Shown one piece after another: positions 24,433-33,035 of a stretch of DNA of 64,000 nucleotides. The stretch spans positions 62,001 through 126,000 of the forward strand of contig JANQLY010000002.1 in assembly GCA_028280345.1 (NCBI GenBank), written 5' to 3'. The DNA is from Pseudomonadales bacterium. Lineage in GTDB: Bacteria; Pseudomonadota; Gammaproteobacteria; Pseudomonadales; UBA7239. The position numbers and the translations under genes were made by a program. Below the pieces are notes generated by a model, which was given only the letters and a program-made list of their open reading frames with translations, was not told where the DNA came from and made no database searches. Numbering within the stretch: position 1 is the first letter of the stretch; the number at the start of each line of letters is the position of its first letter.

Positions 24433-27400
24433 ATGGCATTAATAACCAGGAATCTGCTGAAGTTGTTACGAGCTACAAAAATACTTTCTTTATTAGTATT
24501 TAAGCTATTGATTTTATTGAGTTTTTCTGCGTTTTCCGCAATTCCGCTCAACGAAGATTTCGACTCTGGCGGTTTTAATGACCCGGCGCTATTTGGTGGC
24601 GGGACGAGCTTTCAGTTTATCAATGGCCGTATGCGGCTTACGGATAACTCCGGTAACCAGATTGGAGGTATGGTTTTAACCGACCCATTTCCTTCCACCA
24701 CGGACCTCGTAATTGAGTTTGATTACTACATGTACGGCGGTAGTGGTGCCGATGGCATTTCGTTTTTTCTCGCCGATGGTGCGGCGGCGACCTCGATCGG
24801 GGATTTTGGTGGCTGTCTCGGCTACTGTACCCGCGATAGTGGTGTAACACCGGGGGTGCTGGATGGTTATGTTGGTATTGGCATAGATGCCTTTGGTAAC
24901 TTTTCAGATTCCAGTCATAGCCCGGACCCGCTCGGTATTGGTGGTGTCTTGCCGGATCATATTGCTATTCGCGGTTCCGGTGATGCAGTGGGTTCAGGGC
25001 AATACAACCTGTTGCAAACCGTGCCGGTAGCTGGTGGTGTTGAAACCACTTCGACCACACCTCATACGGTACGTATTACGATAATCGGCGATCTGTTTAC
25101 GCTGGAACTTGATACCGGGGGTGGATTTAATACCCTGATTAATAGTTACGATCTGAGCACAGCGATCGGACAGGCGGCAAAGCCCTCTACGTTTAAACTT
25201 GGTTTTGGCGCATCCACAGGTGGTTCTACCAATTTCCACGAATTGGATAATCTGCGTGTTGACGTTGCCACGGATTTACAACTGGTTAAAAGCGGTTCGA
25301 CCAATGTGGCATCGGGTGGCAGTATCAGTTACACGCTGACAATGACGAATGCAGGCCCGGCAGATGTTAACAATGCCATTGTCACTGATACCATTCCTGC
25401 TGCAATTACGGGTGTAACCTGGACCTGTGCTGCAACTGGCACTTCAGCGTGTAACACTGGCGGAGGGAGTGGTAATAACCTCAGTGAAGATATCGATCTT
25501 GATGTGGGTGACACGGTGACGATTACGATTAACGGCACAGTCAACCCATCGACAACGATTGGTACCGTACTCAGTAATACAGCATCCATTACACTGCCAA
25601 GTGGTCTTGCCGATGTGAACAGTGCCGATAATACCGATACGCTCAATACCCTTGTAGACGGTGCAGCGGTTTCGATTTCAGCAACAACCAACGGGGCAGA
25701 ACCGACCACCGATGGCCAATTTACCGTTTCCATTGCTCAGACGGTGCCACAGGATGTGACGGTTAACTATAACGTGTTGGGTTCGAGTTCTGCGGTAGCC
25801 GGTACAGATTATACGGCCTTGTCCGGTTCGGTGGTGATTCCGGCGAACAGCAGTTCTGCGACGATTGATGTGCCGGTTATCAATGATTTTATTATTGAAA
25901 CAACGGACAGCCTGGATTTGCAGTTGTCAGGCTTGAGTAGTGTATTTGGTGGAACTCTGGAAATTGTGGCATCACCAGGTGATACCGCCTCTATTGATAT
26001 TACCGATGATGATGTTATTTCACTCCTGTCGATAGCCGGTACCACTAACGGAAGTGAGCCTGGCACCAATGGGCAGTTCACGGTTTCGATTTCCCAGAGT
26101 GTCAATGTTGATGTCACGATTAACTACACTGTGCTGGTTTCTTCTACAGCTACAGCAGGCTCAGACTACACAACCTTGAGTGGCAGTGTGTTGTTGCCGG
26201 CTAATGCAACCTCGACCACGATAGATGTGCTGGTACTTGATGATTCAGATGTAGAGGGTAGTGAAACAGTTGATTTACAAATCACCGGTTTTACCAGTAC
26301 CTATCCGGGTACGATACAGATTGATGGTTCGAATGATACGGATTCCATCAGTATTGCCGATGATGAATTGATTGTTGCAATGACGGTACCGGATAACAGC
26401 GGTGATATCTGTACGGACACAGGTTCGGTAACCGTGACAATCACTGATGGTGGTGGCTTACCTGTATCCGGCGTCGTGGTGTCTTTTGCAGTCACCGGCA
26501 GCGCAACACTTGGCACAGCGCTGGGGGTGACAAATGCCAGTGGGCAAATCACGACAACGGTTAGTAATACCGTGGTTGAAGTTGTCGATGTGACGGCTCA
26601 GTTTGATTCGACCGGTGACAATAATCCGGATGCCGCGGTGACTTCCGGGAGCCCGGGCCAGGTAACTTTTGTTAACGCTGTGTGTGGCGGTGGAAGCGGT
26701 AACTTGATTCACGCCTGGTATATGGAAGATGACTGGACCAGTGGTAATGAAGCGGATTTTGTCGGTACGCTCGATGCAACACCGACGGATGGGCCAACCA
26801 ACCAGACTGCGAATCCGGCACTACCCGAGATTGCCGGGCAGGGCACTTGTGGTTACGGCAGCTTTGATGGGACTAATGATAATCTGGAATTCGGCGATGA
26901 TGGTGATATTGATCTCAGTGGCGATTTAACGTTGGCGGCTTGGGTGAATACTGATCAGAACACGGGTTATCGATATGTGATCTCACTGGGTCAATCAGGC
27001 AGCGGTGGTAATCGTCGCGAAGTGTATCTGGGTATGCGCAATGGTAACTGGAGCGCCGGTAGTCGTGTCGGAGGTGCAGTCGATAGGGCAGAGCACGGTA
27101 TTGCCGGGGGTGAAGTTAACAGTTGGGTACATATTGCCGGTGTTTTTGATGCGAGTGCCGGGGAGTGGGAACTCTACGTTGATGGTGTGCTGGAAGATAC
27201 TCAGGCAACGGCGGTATTGCCGCCCAATTTTCCATCAACTGCTTACTGGTCGATAGGTGGGCGCAGTAATAATAACGGTGGCAACCGGAATTTTAACGGC
27301 GATATCGATGAAGTGAGAATTTTTGATGATGCCCTGACTCAGACAGAAGTTCAGGCGTTAATGACCGAACGTCATCCTTGTCCGGCAACGCCGACATTGA

Positions 27401-27771
27401 CAGTGATCAAGTCAATTACTGTGATTGATGATAATTTCTCCGTAACCAACGACAAAGCAATACCTGGTGCGACTTTACGCTATACGATTACCCTGATTAA
27501 TTCCGGTGGTGATGATATTGACAACGTGGATGTTGTTGATGATTTTGATGACACCGCAGTTGAGTTTATTGCCAATAGTGTGAGTATTTCGCTCCCGGGT
27601 GGAACAGATAGCGGTCTTGGTGATGGCGATGTCGGCGGGTTTACGGGGGCCAATGTGAATTTGTTTGATCTTGGCGGTGTTGGTGGAGAGGACGACCGCG
27701 TGAGGGTTGATCAATTTGATATACCTGATGGCCAAACGGCGACTGTAACGTTTGATGTCAGGGTTGACTAG
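24433..27771 (+). CDS. Secreted multidomain adhesin-like protein (legume-lectin-like, DUF11, Calx-beta, LamG)
   Basis: A 1112-residue protein with a signal peptide (to about residue 36, FSAFSA). Domains in order: an L-type lectin-like beta-sandwich (about 38-280; DLVIEFDYYMYGGSGADGIS, VLDGYVGIGIDAFGNF); a DUF11 domain (280-390); two Calx-beta domains (about 410-510 and 530-630, each with TDYTxLSGSVxxPAN and DDD endings); a bacterial Ig-like domain (about 645-750); a LamG jelly-roll domain (about 755-955; FDGTNDNLEFGDDGDIDLSGDLTLAAWV, DEVRIFDDALTQTEVQAL); and a final DUF11 domain ending TVTFDVRVD. No anchor or sorting signal is seen at the C terminus. Lectin and LamG folds suggest carbohydrate binding; Calx-beta suggests calcium. 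The ribosome site is weak. Confidence 0.75.
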   Translation: MALITRNLLKLLRATKILSLLVFKLLILLSFSAFSAIPLNEDFDSGGFNDPALFGGGTSFQFINGRMRLTDNSGNQIGGMVLTDPFPSTTDLVIEFDYYMYGGSGADGISFFLADGAAATSIGDFGGCLGYCTRDSGVTPGVLDGYVGIGIDAFGNFSDSSHSPDPLGIGGVLPDHIAIRGSGDAVGSGQYNLLQTVPVAGGVETTSTTPHTVRITIIGDLFTLELDTGGGFNTLINSYDLSTAIGQAAKPSTFKLGFGASTGGSTNFHELDNLRVDVATDLQLVKSGSTNVASGGSISYTLTMTNAGPADVNNAIVTDTIPAAITGVTWTCAATGTSACNTGGGSGNNLSEDIDLDVGDTVTITINGTVNPSTTIGTVLSNTASITLPSGLADVNSADNTDTLNTLVDGAAVSISATTNGAEPTTDGQFTVSIAQTVPQDVTVNYNVLGSSSAVAGTDYTALSGSVVIPANSSSATIDVPVINDFIIETTDSLDLQLSGLSSVFGGTLEIVASPGDTASIDITDDDVISLLSIAGTTNGSEPGTNGQFTVSISQSVNVDVTINYTVLVSSTATAGSDYTTLSGSVLLPANATSTTIDVLVLDDSDVEGSETVDLQITGFTSTYPGTIQIDGSNDTDSISIADDELIVAMTVPDNSGDICTDTGSVTVTITDGGGLPVSGVVVSFAVTGSATLGTALGVTNASGQITTTVSNTVVEVVDVTAQFDSTGDNNPDAAVTSGSPGQVTFVNAVCGGGSGNLIHAWYMEDDWTSGNEADFVGTLDATPTDGPTNQTANPALPEIAGQGTCGYGSFDGTNDNLEFGDDGDIDLSGDLTLAAWVNTDQNTGYRYVISLGQSGSGGNRREVYLGMRNGNWSAGSRVGGAVDRAEHGIAGGEVNSWVHIAGVFDASAGEWELYVDGVLEDTQATAVLPPNFPSTAYWSIGGRSNNNGGNRNFNGDIDEVRIFDDALTQTEVQALMTERHPCPATPTLTVIKSITVIDDNFSVTNDKAIPGATLRYTITLINSGGDDIDNVDVVDDFDDTAVEFIANSVSISLPGGTDSGLGDGDVGGFTGANVNLFDLGGVGGEDDRVRVDQFDIPDGQTATVTFDVRVD

Positions 27772-27931
27772 GCTCAGTGACTAAGGTATCAATAAGCGCT
27801 TTATTTTGAAGGGTTAAATACGCTTATAGATGAGTTAAATCGGCATATTTACAAGAATCATAGTACTGAAATTGCTGGCGGCTCACACATAGCGACATAT
27901 AACTATATATAACTACAACAGGAGATACCTT

Positions 27932-29158
27932 ATGAGTCAGCCACTGCACGCAGAAATCTTTGATCCGAAAAATAGCCCGGATTATGTCAATATCCTGGAG
28001 AATATCCGTCACAACGAGGAGACTTTCTATTTTGATGGTGAACACTATCAGGCGTGGGTGGTAACCAAACACGACGATATCATTGAGTTATTGCGTGATG
28101 AGCGCTTGATCCAGCCTTCGCTATTGCCGCGCATTGCAAGTTTTACACCGGAACAGCAGGAACAACTTGCGCCGCTGATAGAATTTGCTCAGGTAAACCT
28201 CGGTAAAACCCGTGAACGCAAGCATGCTTTGCGTCAGGCGACCAAACAGTTTTTTATGCCGGGCTCGGTCAACCGCTTGCGTGAGCGTGTTCGAGAAATT
28301 ATTGAGGTTTTGTTTGCTGAAAAAGATATTAACCAACCAGTGGATATTGTTGGAACATTTTCTTTTCCCATGCCAGCCTGGGTGCTTGCTGAAATTCTCG
28401 GTGTGCCACGTGAAGATCAACATTTGTTTATCAAATGGTCTGAGGCGCTGATTAATTTCTATCGTTCCTATACGTTTGAAGAGTTTCTTGCCAGTCAGCC
28501 GGGTGTTGTTGAAATGCTCGACTACTGCAGTGCTCATATTGAAAAACGACTGCGTGATGGCACAGGAGATAACGACTTAATTGATGACTTTGCTCGCCTG
28601 CTTGATGCGGGTGAGTTTGAAATGGGAGAACTGGCCGCCAGTTGTGCGACCTTCCTGATGGCGGGCCACGAGAATACGTCGCATTTTATTGGCAACGCTT
28701 TCAATATGATGTTCCAGAACCCTGAGCAGTTCGAAATTATCAAAAACGATTTCTCGCAGATTCCGAAGTTTCTTGATGAAGTGTTGCGTTATAACGGTGT
28801 GGTGCCATTTGTTACCCGCGAAGTACTGGAAGATTTTGAATACAAAGGCTGCGAATTTAAAACTGGCCAGCTGATTAGCCTGTCTTTGTTCTCAGCTAAT
28901 CGCGATGAAGATAATTTCAGCAATGTTAACCAGTTTGATATGTATAACGATACGGCCAAATACCACCTTGGTTTTGGTCACGGTGAGGAGTACTGCCGCG
29001 GTTCACATCTCGCTTTGATGGAGGCGCGTGAGCTACTTGAGTTTTTACTTTCCCGCTATCCGAATATGGAGCGTGTGGAAGGGGGTATGGAAACACTGTG
29101 TCAACCTATGTTGCGACGTTATATTACCCGCTTCGATGTAATGCTAAACCCGGCTTAA
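27932..29158 (+). CDS. Cytochrome P450
   Basis: A soluble, bacterial-type P450 of 408 residues. The haem-binding loop FGHGEEYCRG puts the thiolate ligand at Cys355. The I-helix oxygen-activation motif is AGHENTS, with Glu in the acid position and Thr after an Asn, and the K-helix ExxR is EVLR. There is no N-terminal membrane helix. A ferredoxin gene follows 17 bp downstream, so this is a class I system that needs a ferredoxin reductase from elsewhere. AGGAG lies nine bases before the ATG. The substrate is unknown; in such bacteria terpenes, fatty acids and steroids are usual. Confidence 0.93.
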   Translation: MSQPLHAEIFDPKNSPDYVNILENIRHNEETFYFDGEHYQAWVVTKHDDIIELLRDERLIQPSLLPRIASFTPEQQEQLAPLIEFAQVNLGKTRERKHALRQATKQFFMPGSVNRLRERVREIIEVLFAEKDINQPVDIVGTFSFPMPAWVLAEILGVPREDQHLFIKWSEALINFYRSYTFEEFLASQPGVVEMLDYCSAHIEKRLRDGTGDNDLIDDFARLLDAGEFEMGELAASCATFLMAGHENTSHFIGNAFNMMFQNPEQFEIIKNDFSQIPKFLDEVLRYNGVVPFVTREVLEDFEYKGCEFKTGQLISLSLFSANRDEDNFSNVNQFDMYNDTAKYHLGFGHGEEYCRGSHLALMEARELLEFLLSRYPNMERVEGGMETLCQPMLRRYITRFDVMLNPA

Positions 29159-29175
29159 GTTGTAAAGGAAGTGAC

Positions 29176-29370
29176 ATGAAAATTATCATTGATCGAATGT
29201 TTTGTGAGGGTAACGGCGCCTGCGTCCGGGAATGTCCGGAGTTGTTTTCTCTTGATGATGAATACGTTTTGAGTTTTCCTGAAGGGGAGAAAGTGCCCGA
29301 GGAACTTGAAAAAAAAGTACTGCTGGCTGCGGGTAGCTGTCCGCGCCAGGCGTTGGATATAGAAGACTAG
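29176..29370 (+). CDS. P450-type ferredoxin, probably [3Fe-4S]
   Basis: A 64-residue ferredoxin started at the ATG at 29176, with AAAGGAA six bases upstream. The cluster motif is Cys10-Glu-Gly-Asn13-Gly-Ala-Cys16, then Cys20-Pro, and Cys55-Pro near the end. In a four-Cys [4Fe-4S] ferredoxin residue 13 would be Cys; Asn here, with the GxCxxxCPELF and SCPxQAL frame, fits the ferredoxins that partner bacterial P450s, which mostly carry [3Fe-4S] clusters. Cys20 is an extra Cys beside the likely ligands 10, 16 and 55. It is the electron donor for the P450 encoded 17 bp upstream. Confidence 0.92.
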   Translation: MKIIIDRMFCEGNGACVRECPELFSLDDEYVLSFPEGEKVPEELEKKVLLAAGSCPRQALDIED

Positions 29371-29424
29371 TAACTTACAGAAACCAGCGAAAAATGTTTA
29401 ACGGGTCACACTTTTTTTGCCCAA

Positions 29425-29470
29425 ACTACCCCTTCGGGTAGTATTTTTTTGCTCACGGCTTGCGTACGAT
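29425..29470 (+). promoter_or_regulatory. Dyad and promoter of tandem sRNA copy 1
   Basis: An 18-bp dyad ACTACCCCTTCGGGTAGT (29425-29442) is followed by a -10-like TACGAT (29465-29470). The dyad centre is about 43 bp before the likely transcript start, the position of an activator that contacts polymerase. Copy 2 has the same spacing. Confidence 0.6.
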
Positions 29471-29473
29471 ACA

Positions 29474-29534
29474 ACTTCCTATTGATACTTCATACTTTTA
29501 GCGCAACGCACCCTCTGCTTGCGCTATTTTTTTG
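29474..29534 (+). ncRNA. Putative small RNA, tandem copy 1
   Basis: About 60 nt. It begins near ACTTCCTATTGATACTTCAT (29474-29493; start uncertain by about 5 nt). A Rho-independent terminator follows: AGCGCAA (29500-29506) pairs with TTGCGCT (29519-29525), with an inner GCA/TGC and a C-rich CCCTC loop, then seven T. The 22-nt 5' block and the hairpin are repeated 239 bp downstream. The outer pair is A-T here and G-C in copy 2, a compensating change that supports a selected RNA hairpin. CUUCCU and CCCUC could pair with ribosome-binding sites. Confidence 0.6.
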
Positions 29535-29663
29535 TCTGTCTTTTGCACCTCAACACTCACCGAAAAGGGGCGACCGGAAGAGGGAGGCATATTTTGGCGT
29601 GTCGAGTCTTCTATGCATGCTATTTTTTCGTCTGAAAGAGTAATTCTGGAAAAAATCGCAAAA

Positions 29664-29709
29664 ACTACCCCTGGGGGTAGTATACGGAGGCTACACCTTT
29701 GTATAGGAT
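29664..29709 (+). promoter_or_regulatory. Dyad and promoter of tandem sRNA copy 2
   Basis: An 18-bp perfect dyad ACTACCCCTGGGGGTAGT (29664-29681) and a -10-like TAGGAT (29704-29709) repeat the arrangement of copy 1 with identical spacing: 49 bp from dyad start to ACTTCC in both. The sequence between dyad and -10 differs between copies, so the shared parts look selected. Confidence 0.6.
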
Positions 29710-29712
29710 GAC

Positions 29713-29775
29713 ACTTCCTATTGATACTTCATACATATCGGCGCAACGCACCCTCTGCTTGCGCCATTTTTTTTT
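29713..29775 (+). ncRNA. Putative small RNA, tandem copy 2
   Basis: About 62 nt, with the same 22-nt 5' block (29713-29734) as copy 1. Terminator: GGCGCAA (29740-29746) pairs with TTGCGCC (29759-29765), the same CGCACCCTCTGC interior, then nine T. The six bases between block and hairpin differ from copy 1. It converges on mnmC, whose 3' end is 44 bp away. Confidence 0.6.
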
Positions 29776-29818
29776 GCCTGCTTTCTGTCTCCAGACATGC
29801 TAAAGATAACTAGCCGAA

Positions 29819-31882
29819 CTAATCACGGTTTTTAATCAGCTTGCGAATAATAAAACGCGCCGGATTGAGAGTGGTGACAAGATGTTGTGGCAGCGGAGAA
29901 GGCGTACCTGTTATCTGGTTGAAGAGCAGTTCAGCGCACAGCGGAGCATAGGTCATGCCGCGGGAGCCGAGACCGCTACACAGATAAAGATCCGGCAGAT
30001 AATCACCTGCTACAGGAATATCTACCTTGGCATTTTTGCGCAATGCAGCGTAGGTTTCTACAAACGCATCGTGATCCGGTATCGGGCCACATAGCGGCAG
30101 GTAGTCCGGTGTCGTGGCGCGAAAACCCACTTTGCCACCATAGCTGTCCGCTTGTGGTAGCCAGTGTTGTGCAAGAGCCGGATGTATCCGGGCCAGATGC
30201 TGTAGATTGCGCTGGTGATCTTCACTGACGAGCCCTGGATTGGCGTGATCAAAATTATAGGTTGCGCCGATAACATGTTGTTGCTTGCTGGCCGGTGCGA
30301 CATAACCCTCGGCACAGATAACCGTATTGAGCCTCTCGCTGTCAGTAGTGCTATTGGGGTAGGTTACCTGGCCGCGAATCGGTTTTATCGGTATCTGTTT
30401 GGTGCAAGAGTGTTCATGGCTGTGATGACCACCGGCGATAACCAGGGTCGGTGTTTGTATGTTGTTGGGCTTGCCATGACTTATGTTGTGACAGTGCCAG
30501 CGATTATTGTCGCGAGTGATATCACGAACGCTTGTTTCGTAGTGGCAGGTAATATTCGGATGATCAAGCAAGGTGTGACACAGTTGCTGCGGGTTTATCC
30601 AGCCGCTATCGGGAAAAAACAAACCGCCAAACTGCAAATCAATGCCGGAAATCTCGCTTGCCTGCTCAGCAGTAACTGCGTGGGCGATTTCCGGGTGGTG
30701 CGCAATAAAATCCTGCAGGCTGTCGTGTAAGGCTATGTCCTTGTTGTTTGTTGCCAACTGCAAGATGCCACTAAAATTGTGTGATAAATGACCATGCTCG
30801 CAATAAAACATGCGATAGAAACGTAGCGCATATAAATAGCTCGCCAATACAAATTCGGCGAGCGGGCTGGCAGTTGCCGAAAGTCGTGTATATAGCACTG
30901 CCTGGGCGTTACCGGATGCGCCCTGGGCACAGCTTGCGTGTTGTTCAAGAACAGTGACCTTGTAACCTTGTCGGGCAAATTTATGCGCAAGGCAACTGCC
31001 GGCGATACCGGCTCCGATAATGCAGATTTCCCGCTCGCAAGCCGGAGTATAACCAGTGATATACCAGGGAGGTGTCGCAGGTTTTTGTGTTGGCTCTGTC
31101 GGCTCAGATAACTCTACATGGTGAGTCAGACGGGCTGTCAGCATATCCCGTTTGCGGCCAAAGCCGGGTTGTTTGCCTACGGTAAATCCCGCCTGCTGCA
31201 AGCCTCTGCGTACATCGCCGGCGGCACTGAACGTGGCGACAGTGGCAGCATCGGCGGAGAGCGCGGCAAGACTGTGATACAACTCAGGCTGCCATAATTG
31301 TGGGTTTTTTGCCGGGGCAAAACCGTCGAGAAACCAGGCGTTGACCTTGTTGCTGTGCTGCCGGGAGAAATTTGCATGCTCCGGAATTAATTGCGCAAAC
31401 ATCTCGCAGGCATCGCCAAATAACAGGGTCAGGGTAACCTGTTCAAACACCAGCCGGTGCATGCCTGGGGTCAAAACCGGATATTGATCGAGCAACTGAT
31501 TATAGAGTGGTGTGAGAGTAGGCCACAGCGCCGCGGCCCTGCGCATATCATCAATCGCAGGCGGATGTAATTCGCAGGAAATAAAATGTAGTTGTGGTCG
31601 CTGTGGTTCAAGCGCTGCAGTTTGCTGCCACAGCTGCCAGGCGGCAACAAAGTTGAGTCCGGTGCCGAAACCGGTTTCACCGATGGTGAAGTGATTGGCA
31701 GAAAAATTCTGCCAGCGTTGTTCGAGGGCATTGCCGTTGATAAAAACATGGCTGCTCTCGGCCAAGCCATCTTCACAGGAGAAGTAGCAGTCGTTAAACT
31801 GTGTGGAAAGCGGTTGGCCATCATCTGTCCAGTCCAGAGTGGCTGATTTGATAAACTGAAAAGGTTCGTTGCTCCGGCTCAT
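29819..31882 (-). CDS. mnmC: Bifunctional tRNA mnm5s2U biosynthesis protein MnmC
   Basis: Completes 5-methylaminomethyl-2-thiouridine at tRNA wobble position 34. The 687-residue protein has the N-terminal methyltransferase domain (about 1-255; GETGFGTGLNFVAAWQLW, and the VNAWFLDGFAPAKNPQLW segment) and the C-terminal FAD oxidoreductase domain (about 275-687; ICIIGAGIAGSCLAHKFARQG, a GxGxxG Rossmann motif; SGNAQAVLYTRLSA; LCSGLGSRGMTYAP). Both domains are intact and fused as in E. coli. It is the last gene of a three-gene minus-strand unit (DUF1648 protein, AhpD-like protein, mnmC) with gaps of 27 and 20 bp. Confidence 0.95.
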   Translation of the reverse strand: MSRSNEPFQFIKSATLDWTDDGQPLSTQFNDCYFSCEDGLAESSHVFINGNALEQRWQNFSANHFTIGETGFGTGLNFVAAWQLWQQTAALEPQRPQLHFISCELHPPAIDDMRRAAALWPTLTPLYNQLLDQYPVLTPGMHRLVFEQVTLTLLFGDACEMFAQLIPEHANFSRQHSNKVNAWFLDGFAPAKNPQLWQPELYHSLAALSADAATVATFSAAGDVRRGLQQAGFTVGKQPGFGRKRDMLTARLTHHVELSEPTEPTQKPATPPWYITGYTPACEREICIIGAGIAGSCLAHKFARQGYKVTVLEQHASCAQGASGNAQAVLYTRLSATASPLAEFVLASYLYALRFYRMFYCEHGHLSHNFSGILQLATNNKDIALHDSLQDFIAHHPEIAHAVTAEQASEISGIDLQFGGLFFPDSGWINPQQLCHTLLDHPNITCHYETSVRDITRDNNRWHCHNISHGKPNNIQTPTLVIAGGHHSHEHSCTKQIPIKPIRGQVTYPNSTTDSERLNTVICAEGYVAPASKQQHVIGATYNFDHANPGLVSEDHQRNLQHLARIHPALAQHWLPQADSYGGKVGFRATTPDYLPLCGPIPDHDAFVETYAALRKNAKVDIPVAGDYLPDLYLCSGLGSRGMTYAPLCAELLFNQITGTPSPLPQHLVTTLNPARFIIRKLIKNRD

Positions 31883-31902
31883 GGCAGCATGATCACTACT
31901 AT

Positions 31903-32406
31903 CTAGTTGATGGTGTCCTGCTCATCAAAACTGAGTGTGCATTGCTGGTCAATTTTGAGCACCTGCAACAGGCGGCCGTTAGCCATAAGTCCAGAGATAA
32001 TGCTGGTGAGCTCAAAGATCTCTTTGCTGTCAAAATGTTCGTGCAGCTGCTTGAAGAAGTCGTCGTCTATATTGAGGTGGTCAGTCATATATCGCTCGGT
32101 ATATTCAATGATAAGCTTCTCCCGCGCTGAAAACAGTTCACTGTCGCGCCAGTTTTCCACTGCGGCATAAAATGCTTCAGTCACACCTTCCGCTTCAAGT
32201 TCAGGAAAACGATAACCGAGGCAAATCGGGCATTGGTTAATTTGAGCAACACGCATACGGGCTGCTTCGCGTTCACGCATCGACAAGGCAATTTCACCGT
32301 AAATGGCACCGGAATAACCGGCTATTGCTTTGGCAAAGCTCTCACTTAAACCTAAAGCACGAATGGTTTCGTCACCATTACCGGGGGGAAGTTTGATCCT
32401 GGCCAT
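31903..32406 (-). CDS. Carboxymuconolactone decarboxylase (AhpD-like) family protein
   Basis: A 167-residue mostly helical protein of the AhpD-like superfamily. The redox pair CPIC gives Cys59 and Cys62, inside the family helix (REREAARMRVAQINQCPICLGYR). In AhpD the second Cys is followed by a His in CxxCxxxH; here that position is Arg66, so the proton relay of AhpD is not intact and peroxidase-type chemistry is doubtful. It ends 20 bp before mnmC and follows the DUF1648 gene by 27 bp. A general thiol-oxidoreductase role is the most that can be inferred. Confidence 0.82.
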   Translation of the reverse strand: MARIKLPPGNGDETIRALGLSESFAKAIAGYSGAIYGEIALSMREREAARMRVAQINQCPICLGYRFPELEAEGVTEAFYAAVENWRDSELFSAREKLIIEYTERYMTDHLNIDDDFFKQLHEHFDSKEIFELTSIISGLMANGRLLQVLKIDQQCTLSFDEQDTIN

Positions 32407-32433
32407 TGTTGTACCTGCTATATCGTATGACGG

Positions 32434-32922
32434 TTATTCGGGAATGCGAAATGATGAAAACACTTTATACATCCACCACAGCATGTAAATGAGTAGAGAT
32501 ACGAAAAATGTCAAAAACAGGGAGTCATTGAGGTGCGGTTCGGATGACTGATTAGCTTCAAAAATGACCAGATTCATGAGCAGAAAAAACAGGAAGATCA
32601 CCAATCCGAGCGAATCCATGAGAAAACGCCATTTGTGATACAACTCGTCACGATTTTCAGGCTGTAGCCAGAAATCCCGGTTGGGAATATTCAGGAAACG
32701 AGGGGGGGATTTAATTACCAGCGTTGGGGCGAAGAAAAAGATCGCGAAAAAAGCCAGGTGCAAAACCAGCAAAAAACCAAGGTGAAACTCCTTTGTCATC
32801 CAGCCATTCGGGTTTCCAGCACGATCAAAATGGGTGGCAACCGTTTCGGGCAGCAAAAAATACAGCCCCAGATCAGAGGCCAGAGTGATTAAAACGGCGA
32901 GAGTAAATGTTACACGCAGCAT
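32434..32922 (-). CDS. DUF1648-domain membrane protein
   Basis: A 162-residue inner-membrane protein with four hydrophobic segments. The DUF1648 signature is present right after the first helix: LPETVATHFDRAGNPNGWMTKEFHLGF, where the phrase HFDxxGNPxGW is diagnostic. A central loop FLNIPNRDFWLQPENRDELY has the NRDYW-like motif often seen next in this family. Function is unknown; relatives include the SdpI immunity proteins, but the C-terminal helices differ. First gene of the unit ending in mnmC. Confidence 0.8.
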   Translation of the reverse strand: MLRVTFTLAVLITLASDLGLYFLLPETVATHFDRAGNPNGWMTKEFHLGFLLVLHLAFFAIFFFAPTLVIKSPPRFLNIPNRDFWLQPENRDELYHKWRFLMDSLGLVIFLFFLLMNLVIFEANQSSEPHLNDSLFLTFFVSLLIYMLWWMYKVFSSFRIPE

Positions 32923-33035
32923 ATTTTACACCTGCTTTAGATGCCCCAAGCATACAATAGAAAAGCCCTGGTTTTGAAGGTAGGTTGCACCAGTAAATGC
33001 TATTATGCAGAATATTTTCTATAGATAACCTTGTG

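Noticed and set aside
29449..29643. A 64-residue open frame over the first putative sRNA
   Set aside because: It crosses the sRNA terminator, has odd composition and no ribosome site, and is not repeated in the second copy.
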